Counted from the stretch's first letter, positions 46,561 through 56,437 are shown. The stretch is 64,000 nt of DNA from Putridiphycobacter roseus (GCF_003234935.1 NZ_QKSB01000008.1:91931-155930); one strand, 5' to 3'. The notes: a model not told the origin generated them from the sequence alone. Program-made: numbers and translations.

Positions 46561-47043
46561 TTAAAATAAATATCTCAAGGCAAAATTAGCACCATATCCT
46601 AAACCAGAATAGCCTCCGTTTAATCCCCACATTGGTCTGGTATCAAGACTTAACAACAAAGGAACATCTAGTGAACTGAAATCATATTCAATTCCAATTT
46701 GTCCACCTATTCCAATACCCACATAGTTTTCTGTATAAATATTTTTGTAACTGTAAAGTCCGATTTGAGCACCGGGTCCAGCATACCAATTTAATCCGTC
46801 TGTGATGTTCCAAACCCAATGGTAAATACCACTGACTCCTAAATGTCTATAACCGCTATTGCCTCTTGAACCTAAATCAAGCTCTAATCGATTAGCTGAC
46901 CCAAAACCATGTTGAAAAGAGATTTCATAACCATAACCATAACTACCACCACCAGTTCTTAAACCAATAGCATTTGGATTCACTTGTGCGTTTAGGCTAA
47001 ACGCTAATCCGATAAACGTGCAAATCACTATTATCTTTTTCAT
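46561..47043 (-). CDS. Small outer-membrane beta-barrel protein
   Basis: This 160-residue protein has a signal peptide (MKKIIVICTFIGLAFSLNAQ). The mature part is glycine- and aromatic-rich with alternating hydrophobic residues (VGIGIGGQIGIEYDF, LGYGANFALRYLF) and ends in phenylalanine, as barrel proteins inserted by BamA do. The size suggests an eight-stranded barrel of the OmpX/OmpW class. No specific function can be read. It stands alone behind a TAATTTTG box. Confidence 0.78.
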   Translation of the reverse strand: MKKIIVICTFIGLAFSLNAQVNPNAIGLRTGGGSYGYGYEISFQHGFGSANRLELDLGSRGNSGYRHLGVSGIYHWVWNITDGLNWYAGPGAQIGLYSYKNIYTENYVGIGIGGQIGIEYDFSSLDVPLLLSLDTRPMWGLNGGYSGLGYGANFALRYLF

Positions 47044-47077
47044 AATATCTAATTTAAGTAAAATGTATTTGTTGGCC

Positions 47078-47085
47078 CAAAATTA
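47078..47085 (-). promoter_or_regulatory. Predicted -7 element of the small barrel gene
   Basis: The minus strand reads TAATTTTG (TAnnTTTG) 34 bases before the start codon. A TTG at regular spacing is absent. Confidence 0.35.
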
Positions 47086-47259
47086 ATAAATATAACCCGA
47101 TATTTAAAGTGAAAATCAATATTTTATATCCCACGTAATGCCTTGATTTAAATGAGTAAGTGAAGATAATATTCTAAAAAAAATGTTAAACTATTAAAAT
47201 AGAATCAACTATTCTTCTAAAAATACGTCCTTTGTAAACTAATCTATAATTACCCAGTT

Positions 47260-48213
47260 ATGTTAAGAGCTTTTATAACCCTCACTATCTTACTATCATC
47301 CATCACTTTAACAGCAAACACAATGGAGATGAGTTCTCCTCAAATCAGATTTCTGAACATAACAGGAACCATCAAAGATGAAAATAACAAAGCACTAGAT
47401 AACGTTACCATCAAAACATTACTGCAAAATGCTGAAAATAATATTACTACAAAAACAGAAATAAAATCCAATGCGGCAGGAAAATATGAAGTACATGCAG
47501 ACCAACCTGGTAAAATGACCGTGGTTTTTTCAAAAGATGGCTACTTACCATTTAATATTGAAATCAACATTTCTCAAAGTAGCTATTTACAACTACAAAT
47601 AAAAGGCACACCAATTCAACAAGAAGTTAGATTGAATAAACGTACTGAAAAACTACCTGTTGACATATATAATGGTTGCAAAATAAGCTTTAATCCGACA
47701 GAAAGAGCCTTTACAGCTACACCATTGAAAAGATACTTACAAGCCTACCAAATTAAATTTAGTAAGGGTTTAAAAACGCCAGAAAAACTAGTTAAAAAAA
47801 TCAATAACAGCTTAGAAGACGGAGAATTAAAAATATTTCTAGCCAATATTGCCAGTCATGATGATGTGAAAGCTATTGTAGCCAATACAACCAATACTTT
47901 AGATGCCGAAAAATGGACCATATTTTTTGAGCTAAATAAGCCAGAAGAATTCGTAAAAAGATTTGAAAATAACCAAGACGCCTTCTTAAACATTACCAAA
48001 CTATTAAATGACGAGGAGGTTAAATTTGATATTGTTTCCTTTAAAACAAATGAAAAAAAATCAACAATAATTGATCCAACGCACACCCATTTTATTACCT
48101 ATACGCTTACTATAAAAAACAATAAAAACGAGATAAAAAAATATGACTTTTATTTCGCAAATACGCTTAATGGATGGAAATTACACCGATTCATCACTGA
48201 AAACTATGAATGA
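47260..48213 (+). CDS. Secreted protein with carboxypeptidase-regulatory-like domain
   Basis: This 317-residue protein begins with a signal peptide (MLRAFITLTILLSSITLTAN). Residues 32-115 (ITGTIKDENNKALDNVTIKT, then GKYEVHADQPGKMTVVFSKD) form a carboxypeptidase-regulatory-like beta sandwich. The rest, ending in YTLTIKNNKNEIKKYDFYF and NGWKLHRF, resembles small periplasmic NTF2-like domains, but I cannot name it. It lies 80 bases upstream of the GldM-like gene on the same strand and could share its transcript; a link to type IX secretion is only suggestive. Confidence 0.7.
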   Translation: MLRAFITLTILLSSITLTANTMEMSSPQIRFLNITGTIKDENNKALDNVTIKTLLQNAENNITTKTEIKSNAAGKYEVHADQPGKMTVVFSKDGYLPFNIEINISQSSYLQLQIKGTPIQQEVRLNKRTEKLPVDIYNGCKISFNPTERAFTATPLKRYLQAYQIKFSKGLKTPEKLVKKINNSLEDGELKIFLANIASHDDVKAIVANTTNTLDAEKWTIFFELNKPEEFVKRFENNQDAFLNITKLLNDEEVKFDIVSFKTNEKKSTIIDPTHTHFITYTLTIKNNKNEIKKYDFYFANTLNGWKLHRFITENYE

Positions 48214-48293
48214 AATAAATAGTTTTTCTTAATACTTCCGTTACTTTTTCATTTTCTTGAATTGCCATAGTATAAACCAATAAAACTTAAACT

Positions 48294-50006
48294 ATGGCAG
48301 GCGGAAAAGAAACCCCAAGACAAAAAATGATTGGCATGATGTACCTTGTACTCACAGCCCTTCTAGCATTAAATGTATCGAAAGAAGTAATTGCGGCCTT
48401 TGTAACAATCAACAACAAAATAGGTTCTAGCAGTCAAATTATTCAACTCAAAAGTCAGGATACCTACCATGGCTTTCAACAAAAAAAAGCAGGTATTATG
48501 GCCAGTAATGGCAACTTAACAGCATTCAATCATTGGCACGAGAAAGCTTTGTTATTACAACAAAAAACTGCAGTAATGGTCGATTATATTTTAGGAGAAT
48601 GCAGTGAAATGATTGAACTGGTTGAAGGAAAAGAATGGATAAAAGAAAGAGATGAAAATGGATTCATTACGGAATTAAATCCTCTAATTGATATCCAGAA
48701 CATGGACAACTATGACATTCCAACCCATTTTTTCATAGGTTCAAACCCACAACGACCCAATGAAAGAGGCTTAAACCTGCGAGATAACATTCATGCTTTC
48801 CGCGATAGTATCTGTACGATAATGGCGAATTACACCTATGATAAAAAAACCTATTCGTTTACACCTCCAAAAACCATTAATGAATTAGAAAATGCCTTAA
48901 ACACCGTCAGAAAAGAAGACAGAAAGGAAGTTGAGCAAGTTTATAAATTATTATCCATTCCTGAAACACTCAAATCTAATGATGCGGAGCGGGTAGACAT
49001 GCCTTGGTCTTCAGTTATGTTTGATCATGCACCAGTGGTAGCAGCTGCATCCATTTTAAGCGCATTAAAACTCGACATTGAAAACGGAGAAGCACAAGTG
49101 GCAGATTATTTACTGCGAAAAATTGACGGTCCTATTTTTAAATTTAACAAAATAGAGCCCTTGGCTTTTGCACCATCAAACTACTTAAATGAGGGAGATT
49201 CGGCGAATATTAAAATTATGGTGGCAGCTTACGACTCCACAAACATTCAAAAAATAAGGTATGGCATTGACCAAGATACCATTGAAGCAAATTGGAAAGA
49301 GACCGCTGGCGCAATTAGGATAAAAGGAACAACAGGACAACATAAAATAAAAGGAGCAGTTGGCATATTAGAACGCGGTATTTTAAAATGGCGACCTTGG
49401 TCGTATGATTACACGGTTGGGCAACCAATGGGCGTAATTTCACAACCAGACATGCGGGTTTTATACAAAGGTTATGACAACATTGTATCGGGTGTTGCTT
49501 CAGGCTACCCAACTGAAAGTATTAGCATCAGCGGAAGTGGCTGTTCGATTAGAAAAACAACAAACGGAAAGTATATTGTCTCCCCAAATTCTGGAAATAG
49601 ACAAGCCACCCTAAGCATATCTGCAAGAGATAAAAATGGTAAGTCAATCCAATTAGGCAGTTTTGATTATACTATTCGTCCAATGCCTATAGCCAACGCG
49701 TTTTTAGGCAGCATTAAAAGTGGAGATTCTCCTAGTCATAGCGCCGTAACAAGTCAAAGAAAAATCAGTTTAAGGTTTGGACCAGAAGTCAATTTAAAGC
49801 CTGTTACTATGACAGTGATAAGCGGGACGGTAAGCGTTGAAGGAATCAATAAGAAAGGAAAAGTAAATGCAGGCGGCATGTTAAATTCGGATGCACTTCA
49901 AATACTGAGACAGTCAAGAGGTAAAACCGTAACCATTATGCTAAAATACAAAGATTCTTCACAGCAAACTAAACGATCACAGCCAATTATATTTAAATCG
50001 AGATAA
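48294..50006 (+). CDS. GldM/PorM-like type IX secretion motor protein, stand-alone
   Basis: This 570-residue protein opens with the hallmark MAGGKETPRQKMIGMMYLVL and the transmembrane helix YLVLTALLALNVSKEVIAAF. In GldM/PorM this helix pairs with GldL to form the proton-driven motor of type IX secretion and gliding. The long periplasmic part (about 40-570) includes the GldM-type helical domain and beta domains (PMPIANAFLGSIKSGD). It is somewhat longer than typical GldM (about 515 residues), and no gldK, gldL or gldN lies beside it, unlike the canonical cluster. It may be a second GldM with its own role. A strong terminator follows. Confidence 0.88.
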   Translation: MAGGKETPRQKMIGMMYLVLTALLALNVSKEVIAAFVTINNKIGSSSQIIQLKSQDTYHGFQQKKAGIMASNGNLTAFNHWHEKALLLQQKTAVMVDYILGECSEMIELVEGKEWIKERDENGFITELNPLIDIQNMDNYDIPTHFFIGSNPQRPNERGLNLRDNIHAFRDSICTIMANYTYDKKTYSFTPPKTINELENALNTVRKEDRKEVEQVYKLLSIPETLKSNDAERVDMPWSSVMFDHAPVVAAASILSALKLDIENGEAQVADYLLRKIDGPIFKFNKIEPLAFAPSNYLNEGDSANIKIMVAAYDSTNIQKIRYGIDQDTIEANWKETAGAIRIKGTTGQHKIKGAVGILERGILKWRPWSYDYTVGQPMGVISQPDMRVLYKGYDNIVSGVASGYPTESISISGSGCSIRKTTNGKYIVSPNSGNRQATLSISARDKNGKSIQLGSFDYTIRPMPIANAFLGSIKSGDSPSHSAVTSQRKISLRFGPEVNLKPVTMTVISGTVSVEGINKKGKVNAGGMLNSDALQILRQSRGKTVTIMLKYKDSSQQTKRSQPIIFKSR

Positions 50007-50014
50007 ACAAAGAG

Positions 50015-50040
50015 GGAGCTGTGAAAACAGCTCCTATTTT
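50015..50040 (+). terminator. Intrinsic terminator of the GldM-like gene
   Basis: GGAGCTGT and ACAGCTCC form a perfect 8-bp stem with a GAAA loop, followed by TATTTTT. It ends the plus transcript and overlaps the stop region of the convergent MFS gene, so it may serve both strands. Confidence 0.85.
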
Positions 50041-51302
50041 TCGACTGAATTTACAGACAGTTCCACGGCTTCCGCTTCCGAAGCTCTAGCCAAGTCAGAC
50101 TTACCTCTAACAATTGCAATAATCAATCCCACTAAAGGTAGTAACGCCATAAAATAATACATATTATAGCCTATTAAACCATAGATTGTGGCGCCTAAAA
50201 CAGGAAATAAGGCCAGGGCCAAAGAATTAATTGACTCACTTATTCCCATTACCGCTCCTTGTCTTTCTGGATGCGCATTTTGCGCTATCAAAGCATTAAA
50301 TGTTGGAAAACACAAGGAAAGCCCTAAATTTAGAATATAGTAGAAAGCCAAATAATACCATAAATTATCTGTTAAGGTAATACTGACTAAGCCAAGCACC
50401 GACAAACTAAGTCCAATCAATAAAGTACGATACTCCCCAAATTTATTAATGAAAAACTTAGACATAAAAGCCTGATTAAAGGACAAAAACACACCTACAA
50501 ACAACATGAAAAATCCTAATTCTTTTTCTTTAAACGAAAATAAATCAATTAAAAATAATGCAATGGTAGACATATAAAAGGCAATCATTGTCGAATAAAA
50601 AAACTTAATAATAAAAAGCGTTTTGATAATTGGCTTGGGATTTACCTCTTTAATTCTCCTTAAAACAAAAAAACTGTTCAATAAAGAATTTTTCTTTTTT
50701 GCGGCTCTTTTTTCAATCGGGTGGGATTCTTTTAACCAATATACAATCGTTAAAAGAGTGATGGTAGAAATAACAATTGCAGTTACCAAAGTACCTTTAT
50801 AACCATAAGAAGTAGATGCCGTTAACCCACCTAAACCTGGACCAATTATCATTCCAATACCTGCAATACCACCTAAATAGCCAAAAATATAGGATTTTTC
50901 ACTCGGTGTTGTTATGTCGGCAACATAAGCATTGGCTACAGAAGCATTCCCTCCGGTTACCCCATCCAATATACGTGACAATCCGATAATTAAAAGCGGT
51001 AATGCCATACCAAAAATAGAGATATCTGGAATAAATAAAGCAAATAAAAATACAAACCAACTAAACAAAGTACCAGCCTGACTAATTGCTAAAATTGGTC
51101 TTCTTCCGCGTTGGTCAGACAAGGCCCCTAAAAATGGCGCCCCTAGAAATTGTGACCCTGAATATAAGGTCAAAAGCAAACCATAAACCCACTTTGGTGC
51201 GCCATAACTTTCGACCACAAATGGCAGAACAGGCATCAAAATACTAAATCCTAACACATTAACAAACGTTAATAAATAGGCCGGAATTAGTCTCTTGTTC
51301 AT
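50034..51302 (-). CDS. Major facilitator superfamily exporter (TetA-like)
   Basis: This 422-residue polytopic protein has about twelve transmembrane helices. The MFS loop motif GALSDQRGRRPIL lies between helices 2 and 3 (about 60-72), and the motif C-like GGIAGIGMIIGPGLGGL (about 140-156) is characteristic of drug/proton antiporters of the DHA1 family. It probably exports a small hydrophobic compound at the inner membrane; the substrate is unknown. The start codon sits 4 bases after a TAACTTTG box, implying a leaderless mRNA. Confidence 0.88.
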   Translation of the reverse strand: MNKRLIPAYLLTFVNVLGFSILMPVLPFVVESYGAPKWVYGLLLTLYSGSQFLGAPFLGALSDQRGRRPILAISQAGTLFSWFVFLFALFIPDISIFGMALPLLIIGLSRILDGVTGGNASVANAYVADITTPSEKSYIFGYLGGIAGIGMIIGPGLGGLTASTSYGYKGTLVTAIVISTITLLTIVYWLKESHPIEKRAAKKKNSLLNSFFVLRRIKEVNPKPIIKTLFIIKFFYSTMIAFYMSTIALFLIDLFSFKEKELGFFMLFVGVFLSFNQAFMSKFFINKFGEYRTLLIGLSLSVLGLVSITLTDNLWYYLAFYYILNLGLSLCFPTFNALIAQNAHPERQGAVMGISESINSLALALFPVLGATIYGLIGYNMYYFMALLPLVGLIIAIVRGKSDLARASEAEAVELSVNSVEK

Positions 51303-51306
51303 GACG

Positions 51307-51339
51307 CAAAGTTAATACAACTATTAATTTTTAAAACAA
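51307..51339 (-). promoter_or_regulatory. Promoter of the MFS exporter, leaderless arrangement
   Basis: On the minus strand TTG (51337-51339), 22 bases, then TAACTTTG (51307-51314), then CGTC and the ATG. Transcription should start at or within a base or two of the start codon. Confidence 0.6.
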
Positions 51340-51418
51340 GTTTTATATAATTTGAACAAGTAAATTCATTTATTTGTAATATTTTAAGAATTCAAACGAC
51401 TCATTAAAAATTGTTATC

Positions 51419-52414
51419 ATGTACAAATATATAAGCTGTCTTGTTTTTATTTGCCATTTGTTTATTGCACAAGCCCAAGGTGATAAAATAAATGGCGTGA
51501 GTATTGTATCCATGCGAAACACCCATGAATCGATTCACTTTGAACCGATTAAAAGAATAAATGCCAATTGGGTGACTGTAATGCCTTTTGCTTTTATTCG
51601 AAACAACGCACCAAACGTATACTACAACGCAAATTTTCAATGGAAAGGAGAAACGGAATTGGCCATTACAGAAAGCATCAAACACGCACATGCTAACCAC
51701 TTAAAAGTAATGATTAAACCGCATGTTTGGACCCATGGTGGCTGGATTGGCGATTTAACATTCAACACAGAAGAAGATTGGTTAAAATTTGAAAAATCTT
51801 ACACCTCCTATATCCTAAGTTTTGCAAAAATTGCCGCCGCTCAAAATGTCGCTATTTTTTGCGTGGGTGTTGAGATTAAAAAATCCGTGGTACAACGTCC
51901 TAAGTTTTGGATTAATTTAATAAAAGAAGTCCGGAAAGTATATAAAGGTAAACTTACTTACGCGGCAAATTGGGACAATTACGAAAATGTATCTTTTTGG
52001 AAGATGTTAGATTTCATTGGTATTGACGCTTACTTTCCATTAACAGAAGCCAAAACACCAAGTTTTCAGAATTGCTTTATTGGGTGGGAAAAGCATTATA
52101 AATTTATAAAGGAAATCAGTAAAAAAGTAAATAAGCCTGTACTATTTACCGAATTTGGCTACCGAAACATTGATTATACGGGAAAAGAACCTTGGGATGA
52201 AAAGCAGAACAATACCTTTAATTCCCTAGGTCAAGAAAATGCCTTTCTTGCCGTTTTTGCGAAATTTTGGGGAGAAAGTTGGTTTGCTGGTGGTTTTATT
52301 TGGAAGTGGTTTCCCGACCATGCAGAGAGCGGTGGAACGGCAAACAATAGATTTACCCCGCAAAATAAAGCAGTGGAAAAAATTATTGCCAGTTTTTATG
52401 GTAAGTTCATGTAA
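51419..52414 (+). CDS. Secreted glycoside hydrolase, GH113-like TIM barrel
   Basis: This 331-residue protein has a signal peptide (MYKYISCLVFICHLFIAQAQ) and a single TIM barrel. The family-like stretches are VTVMPFAFIRN, LKVMIKPHVWTHGGWIGDL, and the two likely catalytic glutamates E152 (CVGVEIKKS, acid/base) and E245 (LFTEFGYR, nucleophile), in the clan GH-A positions. GH113 enzymes are beta-1,4-mannanases; mannan or a related beta-linked glycan is the likely substrate, but specificity is not fixed by sequence. It is probably periplasmic or surface-exposed. No susC/susD-like partner lies next to it. Confidence 0.82.
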   Translation: MYKYISCLVFICHLFIAQAQGDKINGVSIVSMRNTHESIHFEPIKRINANWVTVMPFAFIRNNAPNVYYNANFQWKGETELAITESIKHAHANHLKVMIKPHVWTHGGWIGDLTFNTEEDWLKFEKSYTSYILSFAKIAAAQNVAIFCVGVEIKKSVVQRPKFWINLIKEVRKVYKGKLTYAANWDNYENVSFWKMLDFIGIDAYFPLTEAKTPSFQNCFIGWEKHYKFIKEISKKVNKPVLFTEFGYRNIDYTGKEPWDEKQNNTFNSLGQENAFLAVFAKFWGESWFAGGFIWKWFPDHAESGGTANNRFTPQNKAVEKIIASFYGKFM

Positions 52415-52478
52415 TTTATTTTGTTAATAAATTGTTATCCTGACCATAACCTATCAGAACATTTCGGATATTTAGTTG

Positions 52479-53429
52479 ATGCGACTTATCCTTTCCTGTT
52501 TATTCATACTTTTAATTTCCTCTCCGGTTCGTGCAGGTTTTATTGCCTATTACCACCTCGTCAACGAAGGTGAATACCACATGTACGAAGGTAATTATGA
52601 GCTGGCTATTAATAACTTTGAAATGGCTTTTGAATTGGTCGACCAAGCAAAAGCCAGAGACTACTATTTAACTTCAAAGTGTTATGCACAATTGAATAAA
52701 GAAGATTTGATGTACCATTTTTTAGAAGCCGCTTTAAGAAACGGTCTAGATAAAAACTTTGTAATCAGTGATAGCTTATGGTTTACCAGCTTTTCAAACT
52801 CCTCCACCTTTAAGGAGGTACTTCAAATAGCACCTTTAACAAGCCCAGTAGAGATCGACAAAACAGGAGAAGAAGCTTTGCTTGCAATCGATAAAATGTT
52901 TGAAATAGAAATTATGTTTGCTTACTACAAAGCAGAGCGACAAAAGGATAGTTTGCCTGATGCCTATAAAATTTATTTTAATAATTATACTGCCTACCGA
53001 GACTCCATGCAAAAGCATTTAGTATATTATTATTTAAATTACAGTATTCCTACCACCAAACCTTTACAATTAAAACTAAAACGCCTGACCCTATTTTTAA
53101 TGGACAAATCCGTGCCTGAAATGGATCAAATTAACGATATTTTAATAGAAAGTATTGATCAGGGAGTTCTGTATCCGTATTACGTAGCTTTCCTAATTGA
53201 TAATTTGGGTCCTAACAGTTTAAAACCATTTAGGTATTCCAACCAGCTTTACGGTACCACTGAAAATTCTGTTCCTAAAACTAATTTTAATGAAATTCTC
53301 GACAATCGAAAAGCAGTAGGTTTAAGCACTTATTATTATGATGCACCGAGTTACGTGAAAAATTATAAACCTACGCCAATAATCAATATCATTCGGCCCA
53401 ATCCGGTAACCATAAATAAAGATGAATAA
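52479..53429 (+). CDS. Secreted helical-repeat protein, unknown function
   Basis: This 316-residue protein has a signal peptide (MRLILSCLFILLISSPVRA) followed by a TPR-like first third (YHMYEGNYELAINNFEMAFEL, AKARDYYLTSKCYAQL). The remainder is helical and unrecognised. The start at ATG 52479 is chosen over the adjacent TTG at 52476. It follows the glycoside hydrolase gene by 64 bases on the same strand and may be cotranscribed with it. The convergent TonB-dependent receptor gene follows, with a shared hairpin between them. Confidence 0.7.
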   Translation: MRLILSCLFILLISSPVRAGFIAYYHLVNEGEYHMYEGNYELAINNFEMAFELVDQAKARDYYLTSKCYAQLNKEDLMYHFLEAALRNGLDKNFVISDSLWFTSFSNSSTFKEVLQIAPLTSPVEIDKTGEEALLAIDKMFEIEIMFAYYKAERQKDSLPDAYKIYFNNYTAYRDSMQKHLVYYYLNYSIPTTKPLQLKLKRLTLFLMDKSVPEMDQINDILIESIDQGVLYPYYVAFLIDNLGPNSLKPFRYSNQLYGTTENSVPKTNFNEILDNRKAVGLSTYYYDAPSYVKNYKPTPIINIIRPNPVTINKDE

Positions 53430-53433
53430 AAAA

Positions 53434-53458
53434 AGCACAGACAATAAATGCCTGTGCT
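53434..53458 (-). terminator. Terminator of the TonB-dependent receptor gene
   Basis: AGCACAG and CTGTGCT form a perfect 7-bp stem, extended by CA/TG after one mismatch. On the minus strand it is followed by TTTTTTT. The plus side ends CTTCAGCGTTTT, so a weaker bidirectional action is possible. Confidence 0.78.
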
Positions 53459-53483
53459 CTTCAGCGTTTTATAAAGGGGTTAA

Positions 53484-56420
53484 TTAAAGGGCTTTCTTCT
53501 CTTTATTTTTCTTTTTATAATCAAAGGTATAGCCTACTGAAAAACTAGCATCAATACCTTGTTTAATGCTACTCACATTAATATATTCACCCACATTAAC
53601 TTTATCCTCTTGGATAATATCGATAGAGGGATTGAAAATGTTTTTCACTTTAAAACTTAAGGATAAGTTATTTTCAAAACTCATTTTTGAAACAAAATTC
53701 AAAGTGTTCACTGGTCTTGCATAGCTATCTCCAATGCCGTTTGAACCAACAGTAACTAATCTTTTACCAAACACATTATAAGCCATGGCTAATAACAACT
53801 TGTTTTTATTCTCAAATCTCTTTTCGTAACGTACATCAATATTTAATAAAAATGGAGAAGAACCTTCTAAAGGACGAACAGAGTTGGTATTAATTGAACT
53901 AAAGTCTAAAGTATCAATATTAACCGTAGTAAACATATAGGTTGCATTAAACCCTATTCCAAAATCTCTTAAAAAACTAGTATCTCTTTTTTCTTCATCT
54001 TTTATTAAGAAAGAAAGATTTCTTACAAATTCGAATTCTAAACCACCCACTTGGGCAGACAAAGCATTGGAGAAAGACATTAATTGTCCACTAGCAGTTG
54101 CCTTCATAGTTTGCTCAATTGGAGAATCTAAATACTTGTAAAAAGCACCCAAAGTAATCATTTCTCCTGGACGAGAATATCTTTCATAACGTACATCTAA
54201 GTTATAGTTTTGTCCATTTTTTAAATCTGGATTACCTTCTGCTTTCATCCCTGCAAAAAACAAAGTGTATTGAAAAGGTGCTAATTCATTAAATTTAGGA
54301 CGTGTTATGGTTTTACTTGCTACAAAACGAACTATATCCTTATCCGTTGCACTATATTTTGCAATAAAACTTGGTAAAATATTAGTGCTTGGATTACTTG
54401 TCTTTTCAATTACAGATGGTGTTTGTTGGTCTCTATTAATAACTGTTTGCTCAGAAATTTCTAGTCTAGCCCCAGGGATAATTTCTAATTTATTGAATTT
54501 AAACTTTGCATCTGCATAAGTACCAAAGACATCTAAATTAGCACGGTAAGAAGAACCAAAATTAGATACCTCTTGAATATAGAACTCCCCATTATCATGT
54601 TGCTCATTATTCAAATAAGCATTCATATTATCGATATTTACATTATCGCCAATTGTGGAAGCTAAGTTATTTAAAATATAATTGTATTGTTTGTAATCAA
54701 AATCTCTTACTTTAGATTTATAATCTACACCAGCGTTAATTACCACTAACTCGTCTACTTTTTCCGCATTGTCTTCTAAATCTGTTTTATACTTTGCAAC
54801 AAATTTCACATTCACTTTACCTGCCACTTCAGTTTCCTCTAATTGGCTATAAAATCTGTGGTTATCATTTTTATCAATGTAGTTAAAGCTATAATTTTCT
54901 GTTTCTTCTTTGTCATCATAAAACATCACCACTTGTCTTCTGTCTGGCTCTTTACTACCCGTTAAATTATACGACCCTCTCCAATCTAAAGTTAATCTAC
55001 TAAAATCATCTTCTTTATTTGGTTTTAGAAATTTATGAGAACCCAATAATTGATTAGTAGAAATATAATTTTGTTTATAGGTTAATCTTGAAGAGTAAAT
55101 ATCTTTTGCATAATCAAAATGTTGTCCCCAAGTATCTCTAGTTTCGTCACTAGAAGTATTTACAAATAAAGTATTAAAAGTAATGTTATGCTCTGGGTTC
55201 ATTCTTAAATAAACACTAAATAATCCCGTTGAAGCAGTAGATTGGGTATATTTTGAAATATCATAATTTAATCTTTCTTCACTTTGGGCATTGATCAATT
55301 TTATTTTACCTGTAGAAGTCTCATAACTATTATCATGATTTAACAAAGCTAAAAAACCAATTCCAGAGGATTTACTTTCTGATTTTGGAAATTCAAAAAA
55401 GTTACCGCCCATGATAGAAAAATTAGAATTTGGTGAAGCTTTTGAAATGGCTGTTCCAAAATTATTTAGAAACCCAGTCGTTTTTCCTTCTACTGAATTA
55501 TAAAATGAATTAGGATATATGGTATTAATAGCTGAATAAGCTGCTGGCGTCGAATTTTGAACCACATAGTTCGGCAAATCTCTAGTACCATCATCTACAC
55601 CAAAATAATCTGTTTTCCCACCAGTATAAGATTTAAAATCTTGAAAAGTAGTTTGCGAGTTCATTCCTGAACCAATAGAGACTGATAAAGTAGGTTTATC
55701 TAAATAGCTTTTAGTAATTATATTAAAAGCACCTCCTGCAAAATCACCATATAATTCTGAAGACATTACTTTACTCACCGAAACAGAACTTACTATATCT
55801 GTTGGGAAAATACTCAAAGGTACTACTCTAAAATCAGGATTTGGTGAAGGAATTGGTAAGCCATTCAAATAAGCTACATTATATCTATCTCCCAAACCTC
55901 TCACATATAACACCTCTCCTACAGTAGACATTCCAGTCATTTTTTTAGCACCTGACCCAACATCTGAATCACCACCTTCTTCAATTTGTTTTGCCGTTTT
56001 ATTGGTGGTCACCTTCGTATCTTCCTTGGTTACTTTAGCATTATATATAGCACCAACTTCATTTACTTTAGCTTTGGCAGTAACCACTACTGTCATTAAA
56101 CTAGAAGAAAACAACTCTTTATTTAACAAGGTTGTTTCGCCAGCCTTAATTTCCACAACTATCGTGTCTTTTTCTAATAAAGAAGGTAAAAAAGCAATAG
56201 TGTGTTTACCAGCAGGTAATTCTAATGTATAATCCCCAAATAAATTTCCTTTAGCGCCAACATTTGCCTCCACCGCTCTCACAATTACAAAAGGAACTTC
56301 TGTTTGACTACCGCCTTCTAATGTGGTAATCTTTCCACTTAAAGTACCATTTTGTGCAACTAAAATACCTGTGATAAAAAAAGTTGCTATTAATAATAAA
56401 TGCTTCATCTGTTTAACCAT
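53484..56420 (-). CDS. TonB-dependent outer-membrane receptor with carboxypeptidase-regulatory-like lead
   Basis: This receptor (about 978 residues) starts with a signal peptide around MKHLLLIATFFITGILVAQ, then a carboxypeptidase-regulatory-like domain (about 25-115), a plug domain (GEVLYVRGLGDRYNVAYLNG, SSELYGDFAGGAFNIITKS) and a 22-strand-type barrel. It imports an unknown ligand using TonB energy. The far upstream in-frame ATG at 56471 is rejected because a TACATTTG promoter box at 56430-56437 lies between; 56420 or 56408 is the real start. No SusD-like lipoprotein gene adjoins it, so it is not a classical glycan-uptake pair. Confidence 0.9.
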   Translation of the reverse strand: MVKQMKHLLLIATFFITGILVAQNGTLSGKITTLEGGSQTEVPFVIVRAVEANVGAKGNLFGDYTLELPAGKHTIAFLPSLLEKDTIVVEIKAGETTLLNKELFSSSLMTVVVTAKAKVNEVGAIYNAKVTKEDTKVTTNKTAKQIEEGGDSDVGSGAKKMTGMSTVGEVLYVRGLGDRYNVAYLNGLPIPSPNPDFRVVPLSIFPTDIVSSVSVSKVMSSELYGDFAGGAFNIITKSYLDKPTLSVSIGSGMNSQTTFQDFKSYTGGKTDYFGVDDGTRDLPNYVVQNSTPAAYSAINTIYPNSFYNSVEGKTTGFLNNFGTAISKASPNSNFSIMGGNFFEFPKSESKSSGIGFLALLNHDNSYETSTGKIKLINAQSEERLNYDISKYTQSTASTGLFSVYLRMNPEHNITFNTLFVNTSSDETRDTWGQHFDYAKDIYSSRLTYKQNYISTNQLLGSHKFLKPNKEDDFSRLTLDWRGSYNLTGSKEPDRRQVVMFYDDKEETENYSFNYIDKNDNHRFYSQLEETEVAGKVNVKFVAKYKTDLEDNAEKVDELVVINAGVDYKSKVRDFDYKQYNYILNNLASTIGDNVNIDNMNAYLNNEQHDNGEFYIQEVSNFGSSYRANLDVFGTYADAKFKFNKLEIIPGARLEISEQTVINRDQQTPSVIEKTSNPSTNILPSFIAKYSATDKDIVRFVASKTITRPKFNELAPFQYTLFFAGMKAEGNPDLKNGQNYNLDVRYERYSRPGEMITLGAFYKYLDSPIEQTMKATASGQLMSFSNALSAQVGGLEFEFVRNLSFLIKDEEKRDTSFLRDFGIGFNATYMFTTVNIDTLDFSSINTNSVRPLEGSSPFLLNIDVRYEKRFENKNKLLLAMAYNVFGKRLVTVGSNGIGDSYARPVNTLNFVSKMSFENNLSLSFKVKNIFNPSIDIIQEDKVNVGEYINVSSIKQGIDASFSVGYTFDYKKKNKEKKAL

Positions 56421-56429
56421 TTTTTTTTT

Positions 56430-56437
56430 GCAAATGT
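56430..56437 (-). promoter_or_regulatory. Predicted -7 element of the TonB-dependent receptor gene
   Basis: The minus strand reads TACATTTG (TAnnTTTG), 9 bases before the ATG at 56420 and 21 before the one at 56408. An A-run follows. No regular TTG is seen. Confidence 0.45.
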
